Below are positions 1-6,562 of a stretch of 42,199 bases of DNA, piece by piece (position 1 is the first letter of the stretch; the number at the start of each line of letters is the position of its first letter). This DNA is from a virus: the IMG/VR virus record IMGVR_UViG_3300048597_000273, positions 1 to 42,199 of that record. One strand, 5' to 3'. The notes beneath the pieces are model-generated. The model saw nothing but the letters and a program-made list of their open reading frames with translations. It was not told the DNA's origin and searched no databases. Made by a program: the position numbers and the translations under genes.

Positions 1-127
1 CGCACCGAGGGCGGGGAGCGGTCGAGGCCCCCGCCAACGGCCAGCAGATCGGTTCGCATCGCAAGACCCGTGCTCCAGAACGCCGAAAGCCGCCCACGCT
101 GTCTCGGCGCTGGCGGCTCTCAGTCAC
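1..127. other. Host DNA left of the prophage
   Basis: This is host sequence up to the left junction. On the minus strand an ATG at 59 opens a frame that runs off the window edge (MRTDLLAVGGGLDRS...), but 20 residues are too few to identify it. If one GTCAC copy is removed and the flanks are rejoined, this ATG would lie about 100 bp downstream of two good minus-strand promoter-like sequences in the right flank. The prophage may therefore sit in the leader of a host gene. Open frames also run through here on the plus strand, as is common at high GC, so the host gene is not certain. Confidence 0.4.
123..127. repeat. Left 5-bp target-site duplication GTCAC
   Basis: GTCAC directly precedes the prophage terminus TGTAAG and is repeated exactly at 42075-42079, directly after the right terminus. 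Mu-family transposition makes a 5-bp duplication of the target, so this marks the exact left junction. Confidence 0.93.
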
Positions 128-299
128 TGTAAGGGGACAATAGGTCTTGGAGTGGCGGGATTATCCGGGATTAGGCGGGATGGGCCGGAAAGCGGCGCGA
201 ATCCATGGACTTAAGCGCCATGCGATGGAGAGGTCCGAAAAGTCGCCGGGACAAAACTTTTTGGAGTAGCCCGCGCGGCGAGACAATTGGTTCTGGAGT
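128..299 (+). promoter_or_regulatory. attL: left terminus with three transposase-binding repeats
   Basis: Three direct repeats of a 20-nt motif lie at 134-153 (L1), 248-267 (L2) and 280-299 (L3). All begin G(G/A)GACAA and end TGGAGT. L1 starts 6 nt inside the terminus, and the gap from L1 to L2 is much longer than from L2 to L3. The same motif occurs inverted at the right end. This is the layout of Mu attL (L1, L2, L3), which MuA binds to form the transpososome. The role is inferred from that match. Confidence 0.9.
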
Positions 300-566
300 T
301 CGAAGGGCTGGCGTTCGAGCCTTCGAAAGGCCTTCGAGGCCGCACCGCCCACCGATCAGTGCGCGTTAAATCAATGACTTGGAGCATAAGGCGCGGTCGG
401 CGACGGTGCCGCTTATCGCCCCATTGGGGTGCGCCGAACCTCAAAACCGCATCGAGCGCGCGCCGTGTCACCGGCAAACATGGGCAAACGGCGAAATACA
501 GCAATAACTTCAATCATCTAGACTGCCATGAATGTGATCCTCCGCTCCTGGAGAGGTTTCCGGTTT
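300..566. other. Gap between attL and the first leftward gene
   Basis: No gene is supported here. A 32-nt stretch at 310-341 containing CTTCGAAAGGCCTTCGAG closely resembles 21762-21793, and a weaker relative lies at 13770-13796. The rest may be the end of the leftward transcript. I see no clear terminator. A plus-strand open frame starting at 287 overlaps L3 and has no recognisable protein features. Confidence 0.5.
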
Positions 567-902
567 TCAGCGCCTGCGGCGGCCTGATCGGCGCACGGCG
601 GAGCGCAAGGTCGGGCCTGATCGGCCCTTGCGGCGTGGGCGCGAGGCGGCGACTGCAGCGGCACCGGTTGCCCCCGCAACGCCGGAGCCTGCCGGCAGGG
701 AGCCAGCATCCTCGTCCGGTTCATCGCCGAGATTGCAGGTGCGGCGAGACTGGCTCACCGAGCCGTCCTGACAAACAAAGCGGCCGCGTTCGCAATGCGA
801 GACACCACCCTTCTTGCCCGAGCACGGACGATTGCCCCTGCCCTCGGCTGCACCGGCAATGAACAGGGCCGGAAGGCCGAGCAAAAACCACCTGCGATCC
901 AT
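567..902 (-). CDS. YdcA-like secreted small cysteine-rich protein
   Basis: The 111-aa product has an N-terminal signal sequence (MDRRWFLLGLPALFIAGA). A compact motif of the form CSGxKGGxSHCxxGxFVCxDGSxSxSxxxC follows, with Cys at 27, 37, 44 and 56. This is the pattern of the E. coli YdcA family of small periplasmic proteins of unknown function, and the four cysteines suggest two disulfides. The start at 902 is chosen because it begins the signal peptide and has a GGGGGG stretch just upstream. About 55 residues of low-complexity Arg/Ala-rich tail follow the motif, which is longer than YdcA; the tail could be a readthrough after a frameshift. It lies at the end of the leftward lysogeny arm, so it is probably an accessory (moron) gene. 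Confidence 0.6.
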   Translation of the reverse strand: MDRRWFLLGLPALFIAGAAEGRGNRPCSGKKGGVSHCERGRFVCQDGSVSQSRRTCNLGDEPDEDAGSLPAGSGVAGATGAAAVAASRPRRKGRSGPTLRSAVRRSGRRRR

Positions 903-999
903 GATACCCCCCAAAGCTGTAATCCGAGGTCCGATGTTAGGGACACAGCGCCAGATATGCAGCTTCGTTCCTCTACGGAGGGCGATGTCCGGTAATGTC

Positions 1000-1425
1000 T
1001 CAAGTTGAAACCTTGTCATGCCGATCTGCTGCAACGGCGGTCGCCGGTGTCGAGCCTCGCGGCACAATCTTCACAGGTCGGCCCAGCTTGGCTGCGACGA
1101 TGCCGAGCATCGCGGCCTGCGCGCCAACGCAGGGCCAGCCAAGGGGCGGCTGCTGCGCTTCGTGATCATCGGATGCCAGCGCCAGCTCGATCACGTCCGG
1201 CGCACGACCTGACGCCTCCAGCGCGGCCGCCTGCGACACTGCCTCGCTGGCGGCGCGCTCGATCATGGCATACAGGGCGCGAAGCTCGTTTATCGCCCCA
1301 GCGGGCGCGGCGTTGCGCCCGGATGACCAGCTTTTCACCGTATCCGGTCGGACGTTCAAGAACGCCGCGGCCTCCCGGTGAGAGAGGCCGCATCTGTCAC
1401 AAAGAAGGGTGAATGTGGTGATCAT
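1000..1425 (-). CDS. Aca2/YdiL-like HTH regulator
   Basis: This 141-aa protein has an HTH at about residues 14-40 (LSHREAAAFLNVRPDTVKSW). A helical middle follows, then a C-terminal part beginning LGWPCVGAQAAML near residue 95. That layout, HTH followed by a late (L/I)GW...SVAAL-like segment, resembles the Aca2/YdiL (DUF1870-type) regulators that repress anti-CRISPR operons. The resemblance is judged by eye. The ATG overlaps the stop of the upstream small gene (ATGA), so the two are translationally coupled. Their shared promoter carries an inverted repeat, a natural site for this protein. An antitoxin-type repressor is the alternative. Confidence 0.55.
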   Translation of the reverse strand: MITTFTLLCDRCGLSHREAAAFLNVRPDTVKSWSSGRNAAPAGAINELRALYAMIERAASEAVSQAAALEASGRAPDVIELALASDDHEAQQPPLGWPCVGAQAAMLGIVAAKLGRPVKIVPRGSTPATAVAADRHDKVST

Positions 1426-1682
1426 GCCAGTACAACTCTATGAGATATATCCACACTCCGACCTTTGTGCGTCCCGACAACCGACACGTTAGCCTTTGCA
1501 ATATTAACTGATCTGAGCCACTTCTGAATGGTTACATCAGATGCTTTGCCGAACCACGAGCGCTGCTGAATTGGGTACGCTTTTAACGCCTCCCACCGTG
1601 CATCGAGATCATCGGGCAACGTGATGTGAGCGGGAACAGATGAGGCAGTAGCAATGGTGCGGGTGCGAGTAAAATAGCTCAT
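1422..1682 (-). CDS. Small unknown protein, anti-CRISPR candidate by context
   Basis: This 86-aa protein (MSYFTRTRTIAT...) matches no family I recognise. The start at 1682 follows a strong AGGAGG. Hand-counted GC over 1441-1680 is 123/240 (51%), far below the mid-60s typical of the phage, which suggests recent acquisition. It is the first gene of a two-gene operon and overlaps the start of an Aca2-like HTH gene by ATGA. A small unknown protein, own promoter, operator and a downstream HTH gene together are the classic acr-aca layout. Nothing in the protein itself proves that function. A toxin paired with an HTH antitoxin, or another accessory protein, remains possible. Confidence 0.5.
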   Translation of the reverse strand: MSYFTRTRTIATASSVPAHITLPDDLDARWEALKAYPIQQRSWFGKASDVTIQKWLRSVNIAKANVSVVGTHKGRSVDISHRVVLA

Positions 1683-1736
1683 TTTAGGCCTCCTAGCCTC
1701 TTGCGGTGGGCCGTTCCCGCCGCGTTTGTGATGTGC

Positions 1737-1764
1737 AATATACACTAACGGTGTATGTTGTCAA
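1737..1764 (-). promoter_or_regulatory. Promoter with operator for the small-protein/HTH operon
   Basis: On the minus strand, TTGACA (1759-1764) is separated by 16 nt from TATATT (1737-1742). A perfect inverted repeat, ATACAC-N5-GTGTAT (1740-1756), fills the spacer and overlaps the -10. A repressor bound there would block RNA polymerase, so autoregulation by the downstream HTH protein is likely. The promoter elements and repeat are visible; which protein binds is inferred. Confidence 0.65.
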
Positions 1765-1780
1765 GAGGCTCGATCTGGCC

Positions 1781-2293
1781 TCATCTCGATGCCGAACGCC
1801 GACAATCAGCCTGGTACCTCTGCCACTCTCGACGATCTGCGGCCGTCGACGTGACTTTCCCTTCCCTAGCGCTCAGCACCATGTTCGCCAGGCTCTGTGT
1901 GGCCATCGCGCAATGGACCCTGCCGTGTTCGCCCAGTTCGACCGGAGCCTCCCCGATCAATGTGAGAGCCTGCATGTGAAGGGCCGACATCCGTCCGCGA
2001 TCGTTCCGCTTGATGGCGGTCTCAATGCGCCCGGCGACATCCTGCTGCGCAGAAAGCCATTCGCGAACAGCAGCGCTCTGAGGCCGCCATGTCGGATCAA
2101 CCGTTGCCTGCTCGACAGCCTCGGCGGCGGGTGCAGCTGGCCGAATGCCACGGCTCGGCACCCCGACGCATCGTGGGGTAGCCCAAAGCCGGTCAGCTTC
2201 CCGCTCCTCCGGAGTGCAGGCTCTTGCCTGAGCGAGGGTCGAGAAGGACACCGCTGCCAAAGCGACAAGCCCGACAATCAGCTTCCACTTCAT
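1781..2293 (-). CDS. Secreted protein co-expressed with the repressor
   Basis: This 170-aa protein has a clear signal peptide (MKWKLIVGLVALAAVSFSTLA, likely cut near ARA at about residue 25). An Ala/Arg-rich, mostly helical domain follows with several cysteines. I do not recognise the family. The ATG at 2293 has GGAGAAGG just upstream and overlaps the repressor stop (ATGA), so it should be made in the lysogen together with CI. That position suggests a lysogenic-conversion or superinfection-exclusion role in the periplasm, but this is inference from context only. Confidence 0.6.
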   Translation of the reverse strand: MKWKLIVGLVALAAVSFSTLAQARACTPEEREADRLWATPRCVGVPSRGIRPAAPAAEAVEQATVDPTWRPQSAAVREWLSAQQDVAGRIETAIKRNDRGRMSALHMQALTLIGEAPVELGEHGRVHCAMATQSLANMVLSAREGKVTSTAADRREWQRYQADCRRSASR

Positions 2294-2994
2294 AGCACCT
2301 TCTCCGTCCAAAACACGCGACCAACGATTTCGACACGATCAAGATCAGATGCGTCGATCCTCTCGATTGGATAACGGTCCTTGTTGTCGCTGAGTAGCGA
2401 TAAAGACCCATCGAGTAGTTTCTGGACACGCTTCACGCGTGCCTCATCACCCACTACCAGCGACCAGATGTAGTCGCCAACGATTGAGCGCTCACGGGCA
2501 TTTACAAGCATCATGGCACCGTCAGCTATTGTGGGCCACATGCTGTCGCCCCTTGCCCGGATACAGTGCACATGCTCCGGGTCTATCCCTAAGTGGCGAA
2601 GATAGGCGCGCGAGAAGGGAAACCGCGCGACGACATCAGCGCGCTCGTTCCAATGGCCCGGTCCAGCAGCAGCAGTCACGTTAAGGACTGGCAGCATCAC
2701 TGCATCGTCATGCTCGAAGTGAGCCTGCTCTGTCTCGTGAAAGCCCAACGCGTTTGAGCTTTCACCAAACTCTTCTCCGAAGGCCAGCCAAAGCGGGTTC
2801 ACCTCAGCTTCGCGAGCGAGAATCGCTATCGCTAAAAACGGGGCCTTGGCACGCTCATCCCGCCATTTGCCGACCTGTTCGCCGGTCGTGCCGACAAGTG
2901 ACCCTACCTTCTCGAGCGTTCCGATCCGCTCGATGACGGCTTTGAAGCGCTCTCGAAAGCGCTTGTCCCAAGAGTTGCGGGTTTCACTCTTCAT
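2290..2994 (-). CDS. CI-like repressor with S24 autoprotease domain
   Basis: This 234-aa protein maintains lysogeny. The N-terminal part (about residues 10-70) looks like a lambda-type HTH. The C-terminal half is a LexA/CI S24 peptidase with catalytic Ser151 (RGDSMWPT) and a candidate Lys188 (ARVKRVQ). An Ala-Gly bond at AAAG (108-111) fits a RecA-stimulated self-cleavage site. It is thus an SOS-cleavable CI type, unlike Mu c repressor, which has no S24 domain. It is divergent from ner, with both promoters in the roughly 85-bp gap. The ribosome site before 2994 is weak. Confidence 0.88.
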   Translation of the reverse strand: MKSETRNSWDKRFRERFKAVIERIGTLEKVGSLVGTTGEQVGKWRDERAKAPFLAIAILAREAEVNPLWLAFGEEFGESSNALGFHETEQAHFEHDDAVMLPVLNVTAAAGPGHWNERADVVARFPFSRAYLRHLGIDPEHVHCIRARGDSMWPTIADGAMMLVNARERSIVGDYIWSLVVGDEARVKRVQKLLDGSLSLLSDNKDRYPIERIDASDLDRVEIVGRVFWTEKVL

Positions 2995-3078
2995 TTATCG
3001 GCACCACTTGCTCTTCCGAACTTGACATACCGACAAAAGACGGCTTATGGTCACGAAAGTTACCCACATACTTAACAG
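2995..3078. promoter_or_regulatory. Lysogeny/early control region with rightward early promoter
   Basis: This is the divergent gap between repressor and ner. On the plus strand TTGACA (3022-3027) is followed after 18 nt by TATGGT (3046-3051), a good early promoter aimed at ner and the transposition genes. A weak dyad, GTTA-N10-TAAC (3059-3076), lies between the -10 and the ATG at 3079 and could be an operator for Ner or CI. The leftward repressor promoter must also lie here, but I could not pick its elements with confidence. Confidence 0.65.
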
Positions 3079-3357
3079 ATGTCGGCCTCGGCCGCCATCG
3101 GGAGGCGTCTCTTGCACCCTGCGGACATTCTCGCCGCTGTTCGGAAGTCGAAGTTCCGCTTCTTGCCGGCTATTGCAGACAGATACGGTGTGAGTGAGGT
3201 CGCGCTGAGAGCTGCCTTCCGTCGCCCACAGCCTGCGGCCGAAAAAGCCATCTCCAAGGCAACAGGGATCCCGCTTCATGTGCTCTGGCCGGAGCGCTGG
3301 GGTCCGTCGGGCCAGCGCCTCGTGCGTCGCGGCGGCGTCCGCAAGAGCGCCGCGTGA
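3079..3357 (+). CDS. ner: Ner-like early transcription regulator
   Basis: This 92-aa protein has the Ner/Nlp winged-HTH pattern: HPADILAAV, then a helix-turn-helix (LPAIADRYGVSEVALRAAF, about residues 29-47), then GIPLHVLWPERW. In Mu, Ner represses both the early and repressor promoters just after infection. The ATG at 3079 has no Shine-Dalgarno sequence. An in-frame TTG at 3112 has GGGAGG (3100-3105) 6 nt upstream and would give a protein starting right at the conserved HPADI, so the true start may be 3112. It is the first gene of the rightward early operon. Confidence 0.82.
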   Translation: MSASAAIGRRLLHPADILAAVRKSKFRFLPAIADRYGVSEVALRAAFRRPQPAAEKAISKATGIPLHVLWPERWGPSGQRLVRRGGVRKSAA

Positions 3358-3605
3358 TGGAGCGCTGGTTCACCACTCGGGACCTTTCGGCCCTTGCGCT
3401 GCCGGGTCTTCCGAAGGACCGCAGCAGTCTGACCTGCCACCTCAATCGGCTGAGCATATTCGACTGCCGCGCCCGGAAGCATATCGCCTTCCTCGACTAT
3501 CCAGGGCGGCGCGGCCGGAAACCCATCGCGATCCACTTCCTTGGCCTGCCGCGTGCTGCGCGAGACGAGTTTTTCGGCCGGCTGCTCCGTGGGGAGACGT
3601 CCTGA
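3357..3605 (+). CDS. Stand-alone MuA-N-like DNA-binding protein
   Basis: The roughly 82-aa product begins ERWFTTRDLSALALPGLP and continues with a winged-helix-like stretch ending LPRAARDEF. The same plan opens the transposase at 4611 (KQWFTPADILTVAG... then LPAEVRASL). It looks like the Mu N-terminal DNA-binding domain without a catalytic part. In Mu this domain in MuA and in the repressor c binds the internal enhancer/operator. A free copy could regulate or compete with transposase. ATG 3357 overlaps the ner stop (TGATG); GTG 3354 is the alternative. Confidence 0.6.
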   Translation: MERWFTTRDLSALALPGLPKDRSSLTCHLNRLSIFDCRARKHIAFLDYPGRRGRKPIAIHFLGLPRAARDEFFGRLLRGETS

Positions 3606-3736
3606 TGTTTCGCATCGTCCCTTCGATCACCGACACCCTCTGCCTCCTTGTGCTGATGGCGGCGGCCTACGCCGGCTTCGGCGCGGCGGCATCCGCTGAC
3701 CAGTCCATCATCAGCCTGTTGCGAGATCTCCAGTGA
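3605..3736 (+). CDS. Small single-pass membrane protein
   Basis: This 43-aa protein (MFRIVPSITDTLCLLVLMAA...) has one hydrophobic helix at about residues 10-30 and a short charged tail. Its ATG overlaps the previous stop (TGATG) and its stop overlaps the GTG of the ParB-like gene, so it is locked into the early operon. The function is unknown. A role at the inner membrane during early infection, for example exclusion, is only a guess. Confidence 0.55.
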   Translation: MFRIVPSITDTLCLLVLMAAAYAGFGAAASADQSIISLLRDLQ

Positions 3737-4614
3737 GTGACGCCTTCATCCCGCCCGCGCCGTTGCGTCCCGTCATGGAGCGCGTCCTTGAGATCGAGAT
3801 CGGGCTGATCGAGATCAGAGATCGCCTCAGGCCTGTGTCGCCTGCAGGCGTCGAGGCCCTCGCGGCCATGATCTCCGAGCACGGGCTCGAACAGCCGGTG
3901 CTGGTGCGCCCCATTCCCGGGTCCAATCGCGTGCAACTGGTGGCCGGTGCCCACCGGGTGGCAGCCGTCAACCTGCTGGGCCTGACCACCATCCGGGCCA
4001 TTCTGCGCGAGTGCTCGGACGCCGAGGCTCGCATCATCGAGATCGATGAGAACGTCGGCCGAGTGGAGTTGAGCCAGGTCGATCGCGCGGTCTTCCTCGC
4101 GACCCGCAAGGAAATCTACGAGGCCATGCACCCGGAAACGGTCATGGGGAAGGCGAAAAAACCAAAGAAGGGCGACGACTTAGGAAAGGTCGCAAACTTT
4201 GCGACCTTTGCCCGCTTCTCCAAGGATGCAGCCAGAGCGACGGGGTTGTCAGAGCGGACAATCCAGTTGGCGGTGCAGACTGTCTCCGACCTCTCCCCCG
4301 CCATCATCGCCCACCTGCGGGCCAGCCCGTTCGCCGACAATCAGGCGCAGATCATGGCGTTGGCCAGGCAGGTGCCGGATCATCGCCTGCCCATCGCCGA
4401 GGCGCTCGCCACCGGCCAGTACAAGAGCGTGCAGGCTGCCAAGATCGCGCTCGGTCTCGCGCCGAGGGTGCAGGTGGACGAGCAGGAGCAGGTCTTCCTG
4501 AAACTCAGCGACGCATGGTCTCGCGCCAACGCCAAGACGCGCCGCAGGTTCCTGCATCACTTCGAGCTGGCAGAGGCTCCGCGCGCGGGCCGCAAGGCAG
4601 GGGCAAAGCCATGA
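3733..4614 (+). CDS. ParB-like DNA-binding protein
   Basis: This 293-aa protein has a ParB/Srx-type N-terminal domain. RDRLRPVSPAGVEALAAMI is followed by QPVLVRPI and VAGAHRVAAVNLLG (about residues 30-85), matching the ParB box with GAHR in place of GERR. An HTH (ATGLSERTIQLAV, about 168-180) follows. GTG 3733 is used, overlapping the upstream stop (GTGA). ParB-like proteins are common between regulators and transposase in transposable phages of Proteobacteria; the function there is not established. It probably binds DNA. No ParA partner is present, so plasmid-style partitioning is unlikely. Confidence 0.72.
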   Translation: MSDAFIPPAPLRPVMERVLEIEIGLIEIRDRLRPVSPAGVEALAAMISEHGLEQPVLVRPIPGSNRVQLVAGAHRVAAVNLLGLTTIRAILRECSDAEARIIEIDENVGRVELSQVDRAVFLATRKEIYEAMHPETVMGKAKKPKKGDDLGKVANFATFARFSKDAARATGLSERTIQLAVQTVSDLSPAIIAHLRASPFADNQAQIMALARQVPDHRLPIAEALATGQYKSVQAAKIALGLAPRVQVDEQEQVFLKLSDAWSRANAKTRRRFLHHFELAEAPRAGRKAGAKP

Positions 4615-6530
4615 AGCAGTGGTTCACGCCAGCCGATATCCTGACCGTGGCCGGGACGGCCCTGCCGTCGACCATGTCCGGGTTGCAGGAGCATATCCTG
4701 CGCGAGGGCTGGCGTCGCAACCGGTCGCTTGCGCGTCGCCGCGAAGGGGCCGGTGGCGGCTATGAGTACCATGTCGAGCTGCTGCCTGCCGAGGTCCGCG
4801 CCTCGCTCGCGGCGCTCGACGAGACGTCGTCCGGGGCTGCGTTGGCCGCCCCTGCTGCCAGCGCTTCGAATGATGTCCGAAGCCCTCTCTGGGCATCCTT
4901 CGAAGCCCTGCCGCCAAAGGTCCGCGCCCGGGCGGCAGAGCGCCACGCTGCTGTCATGGCGGTGCATGACGCATCCGGGCCGCGTCAGTCGGCGGTGAGC
5001 CTGACCGCCACCGAGTTCGGCGTGTCGGCCTCCTCGCTCTGGGGCTGGCTGCGCCTTGTCGAAGGCGTTCCCCGCTCCGACTGGCTGCCTGCTCTCGCGC
5101 CGCGCTACGATGGCGGGCGCGCCACGGTCGAGGTCGATCCGAACGCCTGGGATTATTTCAAGGCGGATTATCTGTGCCCTGCCCAGCGTGGCTATGCGGC
5201 CTGCTATGACCGGCTCATCCGGGCGGCGAAGGAGCATGGCTGGTCACCCATTCCCAGCCTCAAGACCCTGCAGCGCAAGCTGGAGCGAGAAACACCCCGC
5301 GCCGTGATGACGCTGGCCCGGCAGGGCCGCGATGCCGCCGCCCGCATGATGCCCCACCAGCGGCGCGACCGCACGGTGTTCGCAGCCCTCGAGGCCGTCA
5401 ACGCCGACGGCTACAAGCACAACGTCTTCGTGCGCTGGCCTGATGGCACGGTCGGCCGGCCGATCAGCATCGTCTTCCAGGATGTGCGCAGCGGCGTCTG
5501 GCTGGCGCGCCGGACCGACAAGTCGGAGAACAAGGAGGCCGTCCGGCTCGCCATCGCCGACATGATCGGCCGCTATGGCATCCCCGAACATGCCTACTTC
5601 GACAACGGCCGCCACTTCGCTTCGAAGTGGCTCACGGGCCGGATGGCCTTCCGTTTCCGCTTCAAGGTTCGCGACGAGGAGCCGGAAGGCATCCTCACAA
5701 CGCTGGGCGTCAAGGTCCACTTCACCACGCCATATCGGGGCCAGTCCAAGCCCATCGAACGGTCCTTCCGCGAGATCGGCGAGTACATCGACAAGCACCC
5801 GCAATTTGCCGGGGCCTGGACGGGCGCAAGCCCGATGGCCAAGCCGGAAGATTACGGCAGCAAGGCCATTCCGCTGGATCTGTTCGAGCGGGTCTGCGCC
5901 TCTGAGATCGCGCACCACAACGCCAAGCCGGGCCGGCGCGGCTTTGGCATGAACGGCCGGTCCTTCGAGCAGGTCTTTGCCGAAACGCTCCCGGAGCTCG
6001 GCTTGCGCCGGGCCTCGGTCGAGCAGCAGCGCCTGTTCCTGCTGGCAGCCGAGGGTGTCACGGCCCGCGCGCCGAACGGCGAAATCCACCTGTTCGACAA
6101 CCGCTTCTGGGCGGAGGCACTCACCAACCACATCGGCCAGCGCCTGGTCGTGCGGTTCGATCCGCAGAACATGCGGGCCGGCATCACGGTCTACACGCTC
6201 GACAACAGGCTGATCTGCGAAGCCGAACGTCTCGATGACATCGGCTTCAACAGTGCCAGCGATGCACAGGAGGCCTCGCGCCTCACACGTGGCATCGCCC
6301 GCAACCGGCGCGAGTTCCTCGATCTCAACCGCCGGCTGGATGCCGCCGATCTGGCAAGGCTGACCCCGGTTCACGAGGTGGAGCCGACGCCCGAACCCGC
6401 CGGCAAGGTCACGCGGATGGTCGCCAATGGCCGGCCGCGCATCAGCAACGAGATGGACTTCGACGCCCTTGGCGCGGGGCTCGAACGCCTTGCCGACATC
6501 ACCAGCCTGAAAGCCCGGGACGGGGCCTGA
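4611..6530 (+). CDS. A: Mu-type DDE transposase A
   Basis: The 639-aa product catalyses strand cleavage and transfer for integration and replicative transposition. The N-terminus (WFTPADILTVAG...) is a Mu winged-helix domain. The middle holds HTH end-binding domains. The RNase H-like core carries D266 (NADGYKHNVFVRW), D331 (YFDNGR) and E383 (QSKPIERSFREIGEYIDKHP), nearly the spacing of MuA D269/D336/E392 and with close local similarity. The C-terminal part should contact MuB. ATG 4611 overlaps the end of the ParB-like gene by 4 nt. An upstream in-frame extension from 4515 is not needed, because the conserved N-terminus starts at 4611. It acts on the repeats in attL and attR. Confidence 0.95.
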   Translation: MKQWFTPADILTVAGTALPSTMSGLQEHILREGWRRNRSLARRREGAGGGYEYHVELLPAEVRASLAALDETSSGAALAAPAASASNDVRSPLWASFEALPPKVRARAAERHAAVMAVHDASGPRQSAVSLTATEFGVSASSLWGWLRLVEGVPRSDWLPALAPRYDGGRATVEVDPNAWDYFKADYLCPAQRGYAACYDRLIRAAKEHGWSPIPSLKTLQRKLERETPRAVMTLARQGRDAAARMMPHQRRDRTVFAALEAVNADGYKHNVFVRWPDGTVGRPISIVFQDVRSGVWLARRTDKSENKEAVRLAIADMIGRYGIPEHAYFDNGRHFASKWLTGRMAFRFRFKVRDEEPEGILTTLGVKVHFTTPYRGQSKPIERSFREIGEYIDKHPQFAGAWTGASPMAKPEDYGSKAIPLDLFERVCASEIAHHNAKPGRRGFGMNGRSFEQVFAETLPELGLRRASVEQQRLFLLAAEGVTARAPNGEIHLFDNRFWAEALTNHIGQRLVVRFDPQNMRAGITVYTLDNRLICEAERLDDIGFNSASDAQEASRLTRGIARNRREFLDLNRRLDAADLARLTPVHEVEPTPEPAGKVTRMVANGRPRISNEMDFDALGAGLERLADITSLKARDGA

Positions 6531-6562
6531 TCGCATCACAGCCAGCAGAAAGGGACACCAAC

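Noticed and set aside
287-862. Plus-strand open frame near attL
   Set aside because: It overlaps transposase site L3 and is antisense to the YdcA-like gene; no recognisable domain.
4515-4610. Upstream extension of the transposase
   Set aside because: It overlaps the ParB-like gene, and the conserved Mu N-terminus starts at 4611.
3733-4614. Plasmid-type partition system from the ParB-like protein
   Set aside because: No ParA neighbour and no parS-like cluster; the gene sits in the early transposition operon.
5244-6539. Long minus-strand open frame (431 aa) opposite the transposase
   Set aside because: It is a shadow of the transposase gene caused by high GC; no family pattern or ribosome site.
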